A stretch of 64,000 nucleotides of DNA, from NCBI RefSeq assembly GCF_963666015.1, contig NZ_OY762555.1, positions 1,860,001 through 1,924,000 on the forward strand, read 5' to 3'. Each line of letters starts with the position of its first letter. Positions within the stretch are counted from its first letter, which is position 1. Below, one piece after another: positions 35,687-44,337 of the stretch. Source of the stretch: an uncultured Sphaerochaeta sp. (GTDB taxonomy: Bacteria > Spirochaetota > Spirochaetia > Sphaerochaetales > Sphaerochaetaceae). Below the pieces are notes generated by a model. It ran no database searches, was not told the origin of the DNA, and was given only the letters and a program-made list of their open reading frames with translations. The position numbers were made by a program, and so were the translations under genes.

Positions 35687-35734
35687 TTGACAAGCAAGGG
35701 TTTCCTTAATAGTATAGATGATATATCATCTATA
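35687..35734 (+). promoter_or_regulatory. Promoter and 22-bp palindromic operator
   Basis: TTGACA (35687-35692) and TAGTAT (35710-35715) are 17 bases apart. A perfect 22-bp palindrome, TATAGATGATA/TATCATCTATA, at 35713-35734 covers the -10 end and likely start of transcription. This is the layout of a repressor site. A near-identical site lies before the transketolase gene, and the GntR gene lies between them. Confidence 0.75.
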
Positions 35735-35750
35735 TAATAAGGAGTACATC

Positions 35751-36671
35751 ATGCATGAACCATTATCGCACTATATGAAAGTTGGCCTTATTCACTTCAT
35801 GGCATATCCAGTAAGCAACGGAAAAGGACCAGTTGCAGAAACCTTCCGGAAGATCTGTCTGGACCCCTTCTTTGAAGTTGCAGAGATTACCTGGATTCAG
35901 GACCCGGAAGTACGGGCACAAGTGAAGCAGATGAAAGAGGTCTCTCATCTCTCTGTTACCTTCGGAGCCCAGCCATGCCTCCTCTCCCAGAAGATGAATA
36001 TCAATGACTTGGATGAACAGAAACGGATAAAAGCCGTTCAACAGTTGAAAGACAATGTTGATGAAGCCTATGAGATTGGGGCAACCGCACTTGCCTACCT
36101 GAGTGGCCCCTATGAAGAAAAGACTCGTGAACAGTCATATCAGGCACTCGTTGCTTCAACAAAAGAACTCTGCGCCTATGCAGCTTCAAAAGGTTCCCTG
36201 AAGATCGCCCTTGAAGTTTTTGACTATGACATAGACAAGAAAAGTCTCATTGGACCAGCTGACTTGGCTTCCCGCTTTGCAAAAGAAATTCGCATAGATT
36301 ACCCTGAGTTCGGACTCATGGTTGACCTGAGCCATATCCCACTCCTGCATGAAACCATTGAAGAATCACTTGATCCTGTGAAGGAGTATATCGTGCATGC
36401 CCATATGGGCAACTGTGTGATGAAAGATCCCTCACTACCAGGGTATGGGGATCAACACCCCCGTTTTGGATTCCCAAACAGTGAAAACGACGTAGAAGAG
36501 CTAGCCGCTTACTTGGAATATCTGCTTTCAATCGGTTTCCTGAATAAAGAAAACAGGCCGGTGGTCAGTTTTGAGGTAAAACCTCAAGAGGGAGAAGACC
36601 CAGAACTGGTCATTGCAAACGCCAAACGAACGCTGCTTCGTGCTTGGGCTCATGTCACAACCAAAGATTAA
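35751..36671 (+). CDS. Sugar phosphate isomerase/epimerase-like TIM-barrel protein
   Basis: The 306-residue protein shows the xylose-isomerase-like TIM barrel pattern of the AP-endonuclease 2 superfamily. Likely metal ligands are the Glu in A-L-E-V-F-D (~163), the Asp in L-M-V-D-L-S-H (~194), the His in V-H-A-H-M-G (~218), and the late Glu in S-F-E-V-K (~275). I chose the ATG at 35751, which follows AAGGAG; an upstream TTG-type extension would cross the operator. It shares a predicted operator with the transketolase operon. The exact substrate is unknown. Confidence 0.8.
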   Translation: MHEPLSHYMKVGLIHFMAYPVSNGKGPVAETFRKICLDPFFEVAEITWIQDPEVRAQVKQMKEVSHLSVTFGAQPCLLSQKMNINDLDEQKRIKAVQQLKDNVDEAYEIGATALAYLSGPYEEKTREQSYQALVASTKELCAYAASKGSLKIALEVFDYDIDKKSLIGPADLASRFAKEIRIDYPEFGLMVDLSHIPLLHETIEESLDPVKEYIVHAHMGNCVMKDPSLPGYGDQHPRFGFPNSENDVEELAAYLEYLLSIGFLNKENRPVVSFEVKPQEGEDPELVIANAKRTLLRAWAHVTTKD

Positions 36672-36736
36672 CTAGAAATATCTCTGGTTTATCCGTATCA
36701 TGGTAACGATACTTGAAGGAAGGAAAGGATGAGGAA

Positions 36737-37402
36737 ATGATACATAAAAACGACCAATTGTACCAAACAGCAGCAGAAAAGGCTTATGAAGCGATAAGCG
36801 AAAAGATTATCAGCGGGGAATATGAGCCTGGAAAACGATTGGTCCGCCGTCAGCTCGCTCAAGAGCTCGGTATGAGTGCAATTCCCATCCTGGAGGCGAT
36901 GAAACGTCTTGAACAGGATGGTTTGATCGAGTACCGGGCCCATTGGGGCTCCATTGTCACCATTCCTACCATCGATCGTGTCATGGATATGTTCACGATG
37001 AGAGAAGCCCTTGAATGCCAAGTAGCAAGAATTCTTGCAGTCAAAGCCACAGAAGAGCAACAAGAACAGCTCCTCTCCTTGGCAAAAGAGTTGGATAAAA
37101 TCCGTTATGAAGCTAATGATGCAGAGACAGTGACCCACCTTCACATCAAGTTTCACTTGCAGATGGCAGAATTCACTGGCTTCCCTTCATTGCTGGCAGG
37201 ATTACAGAAGAACAACTTCCAGTGGCTGATCTTCAATGCCACAAGATCCAGGAGGCTACGGGCCAATATCCAACCATATTGGCATACAACCCTCCTGGAG
37301 CATATTTTCAAACATGACCCAGACCTCGCAGAGAAAAAGATGCGGGAACATATCTACGATGCATACAACCCCATTTTGGAGGACCTGCAGCAGATTCACT
37401 GA
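36737..37402 (+). CDS. GntR-family regulator, FCD type
   Basis: The 221-residue regulator has an N-terminal winged helix (residues ~12-72, G-E-Y-E-P-G-K-R-L, R-R-Q-L-A-Q-E-L-G-M-S) and an all-helical FCD effector domain with likely metal-binding histidines (H-I-K-F-H near 138, H-T-T-L-L-E-H near 187). FCD regulators usually sense carboxylates or sugar acids. It lies between two genes that each carry a matching 22-bp palindrome over the promoter, so it is the obvious candidate to bind them. I preferred the ATG at 36737 over the TTG at 36713. Confidence 0.88.
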   Translation: MIHKNDQLYQTAAEKAYEAISEKIISGEYEPGKRLVRRQLAQELGMSAIPILEAMKRLEQDGLIEYRAHWGSIVTIPTIDRVMDMFTMREALECQVARILAVKATEEQQEQLLSLAKELDKIRYEANDAETVTHLHIKFHLQMAEFTGFPSLLAGLQKNNFQWLIFNATRSRRLRANIQPYWHTTLLEHIFKHDPDLAEKKMREHIYDAYNPILEDLQQIH

Positions 37403-37437
37403 CTCATTGGTTCCAGCAACGCTGGAGAAAACCATAG

Positions 37438-37459
37438 TATAATTGATATATCAATTATA
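37438..37459 (+). promoter_or_regulatory. 22-bp palindromic operator with embedded -10
   Basis: TATAATTGATA/TATCAATTATA is a perfect 22-bp palindrome whose first six bases are a consensus TATAAT. It ends 39 bases before the transketolase ATG. Sixteen of 22 positions, including the central TGATATATCA, match the site at 35713-35734. Confidence 0.75.
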
Positions 37460-37498
37460 TCGCATATATTTTCTTTACTTCGCAGGGAGGAATTACCA

Positions 37499-39835
37499 AT
37501 GTCTCGATTGTTTTCAACACATCAAAAAAGTCTTGCTTACTGGGAAAAAACAGCTGATCTCGTTGATCAGTTCATCGACATTCCCCTCAACTATCGTCAA
37601 AGCGGGCACCCAGGGGGCTCCCGCTCCAAAGTCCATATGCTGCTTTCCCTGATGCTCAGCGGAGCAATGCGCTGGGACATCAGAGATAGCGACAAACGCT
37701 TCTCTGATAAATTCATCCTTGGCTGTGGTCACACCATCCCCTTGGTCTATGCTACCCTTGCAGTGCTGAATGAAGCACTCAGAATCAAGTATGAAGAGAC
37801 AAAGGATCCCAAGTACCTGGTCAAGGGAGGAAGCGAGAGAACCCTGCTCTGGGAGGACCTGCTGGGATTCAGACACCAAGGAGGACTCTCTGGTCATGCT
37901 GAGGCAACAGGAAAGACATCCTTCCTGCAGACCAACACCGGACCATCGGGACATGGAACCCCTGGAGCAGCGGGAACCGCGTTCGCCCTGAAGCGAGCTG
38001 GAGCCGGAGAAGTGCAGGTATTCATCTTTGAGGGAGAGGGAGGTCTTACCCCCGGGTCTACCCACGAAACACTCAATACTGCTTGGGGCATGGCCTTGGA
38101 CAACCTCCACTTCCTTGTTGACTGGAATGACTTTGGCATCGATGGACATACCACCAGCAGTGTAGTACCAGGAACCCCTGAAGATTGGTTCGCTCCCCAT
38201 GGCTGGAGAGTATGTGGAACCGAACAAGGTTCTGACTTTGCCTCGGTAACCGAGGTTCTTAAAACCCTCATTGCTTCTGATGATGAGCAAAAACGCCCCT
38301 CGATGGCTTGGTTCAAGACCCGCAAGGGGCGAGGCTACGGAAAGTATGATGCCGCAAGCCATGGTGCTCCTCATGCAATGAACAGCGCTGCCTATTGGGA
38401 ACTGAGAAAGTCTTTTGCCCAGAAATATGGGGCCAAGTTTAGTAACATTGATGGCTCCGCTCCATCAGACGAGAAAGCACTGCAAGAGGAATTTCGCTCT
38501 AATCTGGAAGCTGTAGTCGCTGTCATGAGAGAAGATGCAGAGCTTACCAGCTACCTAGCCGATCGACTGGTGGAAATCGGTAACTCTGTACCTGAGACAC
38601 TCACCTCCTATCGCTTGCAGGACAGCTCTCCTTTCGACGATCCACGCTTCTGGGATGCTGAAAGCTATCCAGAAACCCTATGGGCGAAGCCTGGAGAGAA
38701 TAAAGCCAACAGAGCTGCAATGGGAGCTTGGGGCTCTTACATCAATGCACTGGGAAGAAAGCAGTACAATCGCCCGCTCTTCCTTGCAGCCTCTGCTGAC
38801 CTCAGTGGTTCGACAAACCTTTCTGGGTTTGGCTCTGACTGGGAAGACACGAAAGGATATGGTTGGTATGAACGGGTAGGCAGTGATGAGGGAGTTATGG
38901 CTCCAACCGAGATTACCGAATTCACCAACGCGGGTATCATGGCCGCTGTTGCAGGCTTGAACTTGAGTAACTCACCCAAGACCTCCTTTGATGGGTTCTA
39001 CGGGGCTGTTTCCACCTATGCCTCCTTCTCCTATCTGAAATATGGCCCGATGCGTCTGTTCAGCCAATACGCACAGGACAGTGATGTAAAGGTTGGAAAG
39101 GTGCTTTGGGTTGGTGCCCACTCGGGACCTGAGACTGCTGATGACAGCAGGACTCACTTCGGGATCTTCTCGGTAGGAGTACATCAACTGTTTCCAAAGA
39201 ATCATATGATCACACTTCACCCTTGGGATTACAATGAAGTCCCGGTCCTGCTGGCTGAAGCATTCAAGAGTCATATCCCTATCATCTCTCTGTTTGTCAC
39301 TCGCCCGGCTTACCCCATTCCAGATCGTGAGAAACTCGGTATTCCCTCCCATTTTGCAGCAGCAAAGGGAGCATACATCCTCAGGGATTATAAGAAAGGA
39401 AAAGAGAGAGGCGGCACCTTGTATGTACAGGGAACCAGTGCTGTGCACAGCATTCTCTCTCTGCTTCCTGTTCTGAAGGAGAAGCAGCTGAATGTGAAGA
39501 TTGTCTGTGTAACCAGTACTGAGTTGTTTGCATTGCAAGACTCAGCCTATCGTGAGACAATCATATCTCCTGCAGATCGCGTAGATTCCACATTCATCAC
39601 CACCCAGGCAAAACGGACCATGGCAGACTGGGTATTCAACTCACTCAGTGAGCAGTACTCGCTCTCCAGTGACCATGATGATCGTTGGAGAAGCGGTGGT
39701 AATCTGGATGAAGTGCTTGATGAAGCACACATGAGTCCCGAATGGGTCCTCAAGAATATTGAGCGCTTCGTCTCAGAAAGGTCTGAAAGAATGGCACAAC
39801 TCACAAATCAGCTCAACCAGGCGTTGGGCGAATAA
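37499..39835 (+). CDS. Divergent transketolase-family enzyme
   Basis: The 778-residue protein contains all three transketolase parts. The ThDP domain carries H-P-G-G near residue 36, a G-H-G-T-P-G loop near 152 and the cofactor motif near 178. The pyrimidine domain has the catalytic-type Glu in E-I-T-E-F-x-N-A-G, and the C-terminal domain runs from ~640. In the ThDP motif the usual GDG reads G-E-G, so the metal-binding Asp is Glu. Length exceeds the normal ~660. It probably moves ketol units between sugar phosphates or related acids. An HpcH/HpaI aldolase follows 12 bases later, and a transaldolase sits in the convergent operon. Confidence 0.82.
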   Translation: MSRLFSTHQKSLAYWEKTADLVDQFIDIPLNYRQSGHPGGSRSKVHMLLSLMLSGAMRWDIRDSDKRFSDKFILGCGHTIPLVYATLAVLNEALRIKYEETKDPKYLVKGGSERTLLWEDLLGFRHQGGLSGHAEATGKTSFLQTNTGPSGHGTPGAAGTAFALKRAGAGEVQVFIFEGEGGLTPGSTHETLNTAWGMALDNLHFLVDWNDFGIDGHTTSSVVPGTPEDWFAPHGWRVCGTEQGSDFASVTEVLKTLIASDDEQKRPSMAWFKTRKGRGYGKYDAASHGAPHAMNSAAYWELRKSFAQKYGAKFSNIDGSAPSDEKALQEEFRSNLEAVVAVMREDAELTSYLADRLVEIGNSVPETLTSYRLQDSSPFDDPRFWDAESYPETLWAKPGENKANRAAMGAWGSYINALGRKQYNRPLFLAASADLSGSTNLSGFGSDWEDTKGYGWYERVGSDEGVMAPTEITEFTNAGIMAAVAGLNLSNSPKTSFDGFYGAVSTYASFSYLKYGPMRLFSQYAQDSDVKVGKVLWVGAHSGPETADDSRTHFGIFSVGVHQLFPKNHMITLHPWDYNEVPVLLAEAFKSHIPIISLFVTRPAYPIPDREKLGIPSHFAAAKGAYILRDYKKGKERGGTLYVQGTSAVHSILSLLPVLKEKQLNVKIVCVTSTELFALQDSAYRETIISPADRVDSTFITTQAKRTMADWVFNSLSEQYSLSSDHDDRWRSGGNLDEVLDEAHMSPEWVLKNIERFVSERSERMAQLTNQLNQALGE

Positions 39836-39847
39836 TAAGGATTTACT

Positions 39848-40603
39848 ATGGCTGTAAAAGAATTACGGAACGGAGAAGCAGTAGTAGGGACCATGATTCG
39901 CATGGTACGTAACCCTGGGATTGTCTTGTTGGCGGCAAATGCCGGTCTCGATTTCATCATGTTCGACATGGAGCATGGATCTTTTAATTTTGAGACCATT
40001 ACAGACGCGGCCTCAATGGCACGAACCAGGGGCATTGATTGCTTTGTACGAGTTCCTGAACTTTCGAAGGGAAATGTTTCAAGGTGTTTGGATTGTGGTG
40101 TTACCGGCATCATGGTTCCCATGATCAGGAATGGGGAGGAAGCCCAGAAATTTGCAAACTGGGCAAAGTTTGCTCCTATCGGTGAGCGGGGACTGGGAGG
40201 CAATGGAGCTCATACTGGATATCTGGATACTTCCAAGGATTCTATCGCCTTCATGGAAGAGGAGAACAAGAAGATTCTGACCATTGCACAGATTGAATTG
40301 AAAGAAGCAATTGAGCATATTGATGAGATTGCTACTGTAAAGGGAATCGATGCACTCCTGATCGGACCGGCCGACCTCTCAAACTCCTACGGCATTAGCG
40401 GACAATTCAACCACCCAGTCATGGATGAAGCAATCCAGAAGGTTGCTGATGCAGCAAAGAAGCATGGAAAGGTATTTGGCTTCCACGCTGGAGAAGCACT
40501 CACCAGAAAGTGGATCCCCTCTGGCTTAAAACTCAGGATGAGCAATATGGATATCAACCTATTGGCAAATGCCATGAAGGAGATCAATTCACTGAGGGAT
40601 TAG
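39848..40603 (+). CDS. HpcH/HpaI-family aldolase
   Basis: The 251-residue class II aldolase has the family core: F-D-M-E-H-G near residue 40 (metal ligand Glu and base His), R-V-P-E near 62, G-V-T-G-I-M-V-P-M near 83, and L-L-I-G-P-A-D-L-S near 170 with the second metal ligand Asp. Such enzymes cleave 2-keto-3-deoxy acids to pyruvate and an aldehyde. It is the last gene after the transketolase. A second, different family member lies in the convergent operon at 45388. Confidence 0.9.
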   Translation: MAVKELRNGEAVVGTMIRMVRNPGIVLLAANAGLDFIMFDMEHGSFNFETITDAASMARTRGIDCFVRVPELSKGNVSRCLDCGVTGIMVPMIRNGEEAQKFANWAKFAPIGERGLGGNGAHTGYLDTSKDSIAFMEEENKKILTIAQIELKEAIEHIDEIATVKGIDALLIGPADLSNSYGISGQFNHPVMDEAIQKVADAAKKHGKVFGFHAGEALTRKWIPSGLKLRMSNMDINLLANAMKEINSLRD

Positions 40604-40622
40604 TTCAAGACTCTACTCACAG

Positions 40623-40658
40623 AGAAAGCTGCTTTGCTATTATGCAAGGCAGCTTTCT
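40623..40658. terminator. Bidirectional terminator between convergent operons
   Basis: A perfect 10-bp AGAAAGCTGC/GCAGCTTTCT stem, with five more inner pairs, lies 20 bases after the aldolase stop. It is followed by CTTGTTGG, so the T-run is modest. It can serve the plus operon and perhaps the convergent minus operon. Confidence 0.65.
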
Positions 40659-40801
40659 TGTTGGTATCTCTCGAAACAAAATGGAAACATTTACGTTATC
40701 AAAAACTACTAATCATGATATGGTTTTTTCATACTGATAGTGCAAAAAGACAGAAGGTCGCCCAACTGGACGACCCCCTGCAATACACAATTACGTTCGT
40801 T

Positions 40802-41703
40802 TTATTCCACGACGTCGAAGCCACCATCGATGAGGCTCTGACGGAGGTTCTCCATCTGAGCGGCCGGGCTTGGCATCGTGGGAAGGTAGGGCCTGCCCAC
40901 CTTGCTCCCCACCAGGTTCGCAAGGTCCTTGGTGGCCACGGGGAAGCTCGACTTGTCGGTCGCCAGGCGGATCGGGTTCAGCCTCAGCTGCGCCTCCAGC
41001 GATCCCTTGATGTCCCCGGCCACATATCTCTCGTAGATCGAGCACACCAGGGAAGGCAGGTAGTTCGCCGTCGAGCACACCGCACCGACCGCCCCGACCC
41101 CGAGGCCCGAGTAGATCAGCGTGTCCTTCCCGCTCAGTACCTTGAAGCCGATGTCGGCGTTCCGCCTCACGAACTCCATCGTCTGCGGTCCCCGCTCGAG
41201 TCCTTCATCCCCACCAGGTTGGGGATGCTGTGCGCAAGCTCCTGGACCAGGTCCTGGCTCATCGCGTACCCGCACCGCCCGGGGTTGTTGTACAGCAGCA
41301 CCGGCACCTCGCTCACTGAGGCCGCTATCGTCCGGAAGTGCTGCTTCAGCTCCTCCTCCGTCGGCTTCAGGAACATCGGCTGCAGCACCGACACGCTCCT
41401 TGCCCCCAGGCGCACTCCCATCTTCGCCAGGCGCACGCACTTGCTCGTGCGTATCGCCCCCACTCCCATGTAGATAGGCACCCGCCCTGCGCACTGGTCC
41501 ACCATGATCCCCAGGGCCTCTTCCATCTCGCCCTCTTCCATCATGTAGAACTCCCCGTTAGACCCGAAGGCAAGGATACCGGAGCACCCCCCCTCGATGA
41601 CGTAGTCCACCAGGTTTCTCAGCGACTGCTCGTCTATGCGCTCGTCCTCCGTGATCGGGGTCACGATCGGGGGTATGATCCCCTTGATGAAACTCGTATC
41701 CAT
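40802..41703 (-). pseudogene. DapA-family aldolase, frameshifted copy
   Basis: The gene is identical to the intact copy at 62129-63034 except for loss of four bases (TCAG on the plus strand) after 41188. The frame breaks directly after the Schiff-base region M-K-D-S-S-G-D. The product would be 178 residues, ending in a short foreign tail and lacking the second half of the TIM barrel. The rest of the original frame continues intact down to the stop at 40802, so the damage is recent. It is last in the nine-gene minus operon, so the break has no polar effect. Confidence 0.9.
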
Positions 41704-41717
41704 GACTCTCTCCTTTC

Positions 41718-42602
41718 TCACTCGCCGATCTTCGTACCGCTCACCTTCGCGTAGTAGCGGGCCAGCGCACTGTGGTCGTCGCCCCCGAACCCATCGGCGT
41801 GCAGCGTCTCCATCATCTCCCTCACATAGGCGGTCAACGGCAGGGGCGATCCCACCCCGTGGCCCGTGTCCATCGCATTGGCAAGGTCCTTGATGTGCAG
41901 GTCGATCTTGAACCCAGGCTTGAAATTCGAGTCCATCATCATCGGCGCCTTCGCGTTCATCACCGTCGAGCCGGCCAGTCCCCCCTTGATGGCATCGAAT
42001 ACCAGGTGCGGGTCCACACCGGCCTTCTTCACCATGGTAAAGGCCTCACTGACCGCCGCTATGTTCAGCGCCACGATGATCTGGTTCGCAAGCTTGGTCG
42101 TGTTCCCCGCACCGATCGGCCCGCAGTGCACCGCACTCGCCCCCATGACCAGCAGGATCTCCTTCAGTTCCTCGAACAGCTCCTTCTCCCCGCCGACCAT
42201 GATCGCCAGGGTCCCATCTACAGCCTTGGGCTCCCCCCCGGAGACCGGGGCGTCCAGCATCCTCACGCCCTTCAATGCGCAGGCCTTCTCCACTTCCTGG
42301 CTTGCCAGAGGCGCGATCGAGCTCATGTCCACCAGCTTCAGGCCGGCCTTCGCCCCCTCAAGCACTCCCTGCTCTCCCAGCACCACGCTCTTCACGTGCG
42401 GGCTGTTGGGCAGCATCGTGATCACCAGCGGCACCTGAGCTGCCACTTCGGCAGCCGAGGCTGCTTCCTTCGCACCGGATGCAACAACATCCTTAACACT
42501 TGCCTTGTTCAGGTCGAAACACACCACCTCATGCCCTGCCTTCAGCAGGTTCTTGGCCATGGGCTTGCCCATGATCCCCAGTCCGATAAATCCAATCTTC
42601 AT
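41718..42602 (-). CDS. garR: 2-hydroxy-3-oxopropionate reductase (GarR-like), copy 1
   Basis: The 294-residue enzyme belongs to the beta-hydroxyacid dehydrogenase family. It has the NAD site G-L-G-I-M-G at residues 7-12, the substrate motif D-A-P-V-S-G-G near 118, and the catalytic Lys in G-A-G-N-T-T-K near 170. The best functional match is tartronate semialdehyde reductase, which makes glycerate in hexarate breakdown; 3-hydroxyisobutyrate dehydrogenase is the close alternative. The start is ATG 42602, after GGAG. The protein is identical to copy 2 at 63049-63933. It lies 29 bases after the RraA-like gene. Confidence 0.85.
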   Translation of the reverse strand: MKIGFIGLGIMGKPMAKNLLKAGHEVVCFDLNKASVKDVVASGAKEAASAAEVAAQVPLVITMLPNSPHVKSVVLGEQGVLEGAKAGLKLVDMSSIAPLASQEVEKACALKGVRMLDAPVSGGEPKAVDGTLAIMVGGEKELFEELKEILLVMGASAVHCGPIGAGNTTKLANQIIVALNIAAVSEAFTMVKKAGVDPHLVFDAIKGGLAGSTVMNAKAPMMMDSNFKPGFKIDLHIKDLANAMDTGHGVGSPLPLTAYVREMMETLHADGFGGDDHSALARYYAKVSGTKIGE

Positions 42603-42631
42603 TGTAGTATTCTCCAAATAATCACATGCAT

Positions 42632-43339
42632 TTACGCATTTCTCAGCGTAGCCATCTCTTTTCTCCAGAGCTTCAACTGCGCAATTTCCAACTCCCCATC
42701 CTTCACGGTCTTACAACCATCAAGTACAGGGCCCTCAGCACGCTGCATCTGTCTGCATGCGTCCGCAAGCTGGTCGGCGATTTCCGCAGGGATAACAATT
42801 GCTCCATGCTTGTCTGCATGAATCAGATCGCCTGGGTTTACCAATAATCCACCTACTTCTACAGGGGTACCTGTCATTTCCATGTGAATATACCCATGGG
42901 AGACCAGTACGCAGGAAGCATGATAGGTAAAGCCGAGTTCGTAGGCTTCATCCAGATCCCGTACCCCACCATTGGTAACAACAGCCATGCATCCAAGAGC
43001 CTTATGGACCGTAGTCTGCACCTCTCCCCAGAAAGAGCCAACCGGCTCCTCATCAATATCCTGAATGACAGAGATAGGGACTGAGGGACAGTCAAGAAGG
43101 GATTGATAATACTGATAAAGGGTTTCTTCATTTTCCTTGGTCCCGGGATACCGTGCACTGATCTTGGCAGTACAGGCGTAGCCTACCACGGGCTTCCTGT
43201 CAGGATAGATAGCTTTGATCTTGGGGGATGTGAACCCTTCAATTTTACTTCTTAGCTTGAACTTCTCTATTGCATTACTGACTGTCGGAGTGTCAAATTG
43301 CCGGAGTTCCTCAATCTGTTCCTTTGATAAATAGCTCAT
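42632..43339 (-). CDS. RraA-like / 4-hydroxy-4-methyl-2-oxoglutarate aldolase family
   Basis: The 235-residue protein has the RraA/HMG-aldolase core: D-T-P-T-V-S-N-A-I near residue 14, G-x-A-x-T near 52, and the G-C-M-A-V-V-T-N-G-G-V-R-D loop (Arg/Asp pair near 124) that binds oxoacid and metal. The late H-A-D-K-H-G-A-I-V-I-P segment is also typical. In a catabolic operon it is more likely an oxoacid aldolase/decarboxylase than an RNase E regulator. Its start overlaps the dehydrogenase stop by four bases. Confidence 0.85.
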   Translation of the reverse strand: MSYLSKEQIEELRQFDTPTVSNAIEKFKLRSKIEGFTSPKIKAIYPDRKPVVGYACTAKISARYPGTKENEETLYQYYQSLLDCPSVPISVIQDIDEEPVGSFWGEVQTTVHKALGCMAVVTNGGVRDLDEAYELGFTYHASCVLVSHGYIHMEMTGTPVEVGGLLVNPGDLIHADKHGAIVIPAEIADQLADACRQMQRAEGPVLDGCKTVKDGELEIAQLKLWRKEMATLRNA

Positions 43340-44319
43340 ACATCCTCCCTGACTCTACGAGGATGTTCCGGTCTGTTCATAGGCCACGTAGGAACCTTCC
43401 CCGACAATACTTCATCAATGCCCTGTGCCGCGTGAAGCGACATACGAATCCTGCATTCTGCTGTCATTGCAGCATTATGCGGTGTCAGCAAGACATTCTT
43501 CATAGCCAACAGTGGGTTATCCCTTTTTGGGGGTTCTTCCTCAAAGACATCAAGACCAGCCCCAGCTATTCTACCACTTTGCAGTACATCAACCAGGTCA
43601 GACTCCACAACCAACTCTCCACGGGCAAGGTTCATAAAGTACGCACTCCGTTTCATCAAGGAGAATTGCTCCTTGGTAATCGAATGATTGTTCTCTCTCC
43701 CTGCAGGATAGTGTGCTGAGACAAAATCACCAACTTTGAACGCTTCATTGAATGAACCGAGTTGAGTAACATAGGAAGGAAAAGGAAGATGTGCCTGGTT
43801 GGTATCATAGGCGACAATCTTCATTCCAAGCCCATAGTGGGCTTTTTGTGCGACGAGCTTGCCGATTTTCCCCAGCCCGAGGAGGGCAAGCGTTTTACCC
43901 TCAAGCTCCATGGAGATAACACGGTCACGAAAATCATAATCAGCTACATGAGCAGCCTCATTGCTTGCCACCAGATTTCGTCCCAAGGCAATGATAAAGC
44001 CCAGAGTCATCTCTGCTACCGTATTGGAGTTGGAGATAGCACCATTGGTGACCCAGATACCCAATTCTTCGGCCCTCTTCAGGTCAACCTTGTCTACTCC
44101 AACCCCATGACGGGCGAGCACTGTAACCCGCTTTGCTGCCTCCAGGATATCAGCATCATAGGCTTCATTGCGAAAGAGTACCGCATCAACATCTTGAATA
44201 TCGGCGAGCAAGGAAGCCTTATCGGTTCCTCTTCCCATGCGAATGGAATAACCACGTTCGATGAGGAAGTCCTTGCCCTCTTCAGCAACATCCTGGGGGA
44301 TCAGTACCACGGGTTTCAT
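43336..44319 (-). CDS. D-isomer-specific 2-hydroxyacid dehydrogenase
   Basis: The 327-residue NAD-dependent dehydrogenase has the Rossmann G-L-G-K-I-G motif near residue 148. The catalytic trio is visible: Arg in N-L-A-R-G-E-L (~233), Glu in F-E-E-E-P-P (~262) and His in T-P-H-N-A-A (~281). It resembles phosphoglycerate/hydroxypyruvate-type enzymes but lacks an ACT domain. It probably interconverts a 2-hydroxyacid and 2-oxoacid in the pathway fed by the Tct transporter. Confidence 0.9.
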   Translation of the reverse strand: MKPVVLIPQDVAEEGKDFLIERGYSIRMGRGTDKASLLADIQDVDAVLFRNEAYDADILEAAKRVTVLARHGVGVDKVDLKRAEELGIWVTNGAISNSNTVAEMTLGFIIALGRNLVASNEAAHVADYDFRDRVISMELEGKTLALLGLGKIGKLVAQKAHYGLGMKIVAYDTNQAHLPFPSYVTQLGSFNEAFKVGDFVSAHYPAGRENNHSITKEQFSLMKRSAYFMNLARGELVVESDLVDVLQSGRIAGAGLDVFEEEPPKRDNPLLAMKNVLLTPHNAAMTAECRIRMSLHAAQGIDEVLSGKVPTWPMNRPEHPRRVREDV

Positions 44320-44337
44320 CTGCGCTCCTTTTTATTG

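Larger units (their letters stand above)
40802..42606. repeat. 1.8-kb direct repeat, copy 1
   Basis: This 1805-base block matches 62129-63937 along its whole length, apart from a 4-base deletion between 41188 and 41189. It holds a DapA-family aldolase and garR. The edges are sharp: the aldolase stop codon at one end and a few bases beyond the garR start at the other. The block is visibly richer in G and C than the DNA on either side. No inverted ends, target duplication or transposase gene was found. Confidence 0.92.

Noticed and set aside
40791..42821. Long antisense frames across the GC-rich repeat, repeated in copy 2
   Set aside because: High GC removes stop codons on the opposite strand; the products are His/Arg-rich and lack motifs, while the minus-strand enzymes are clear.
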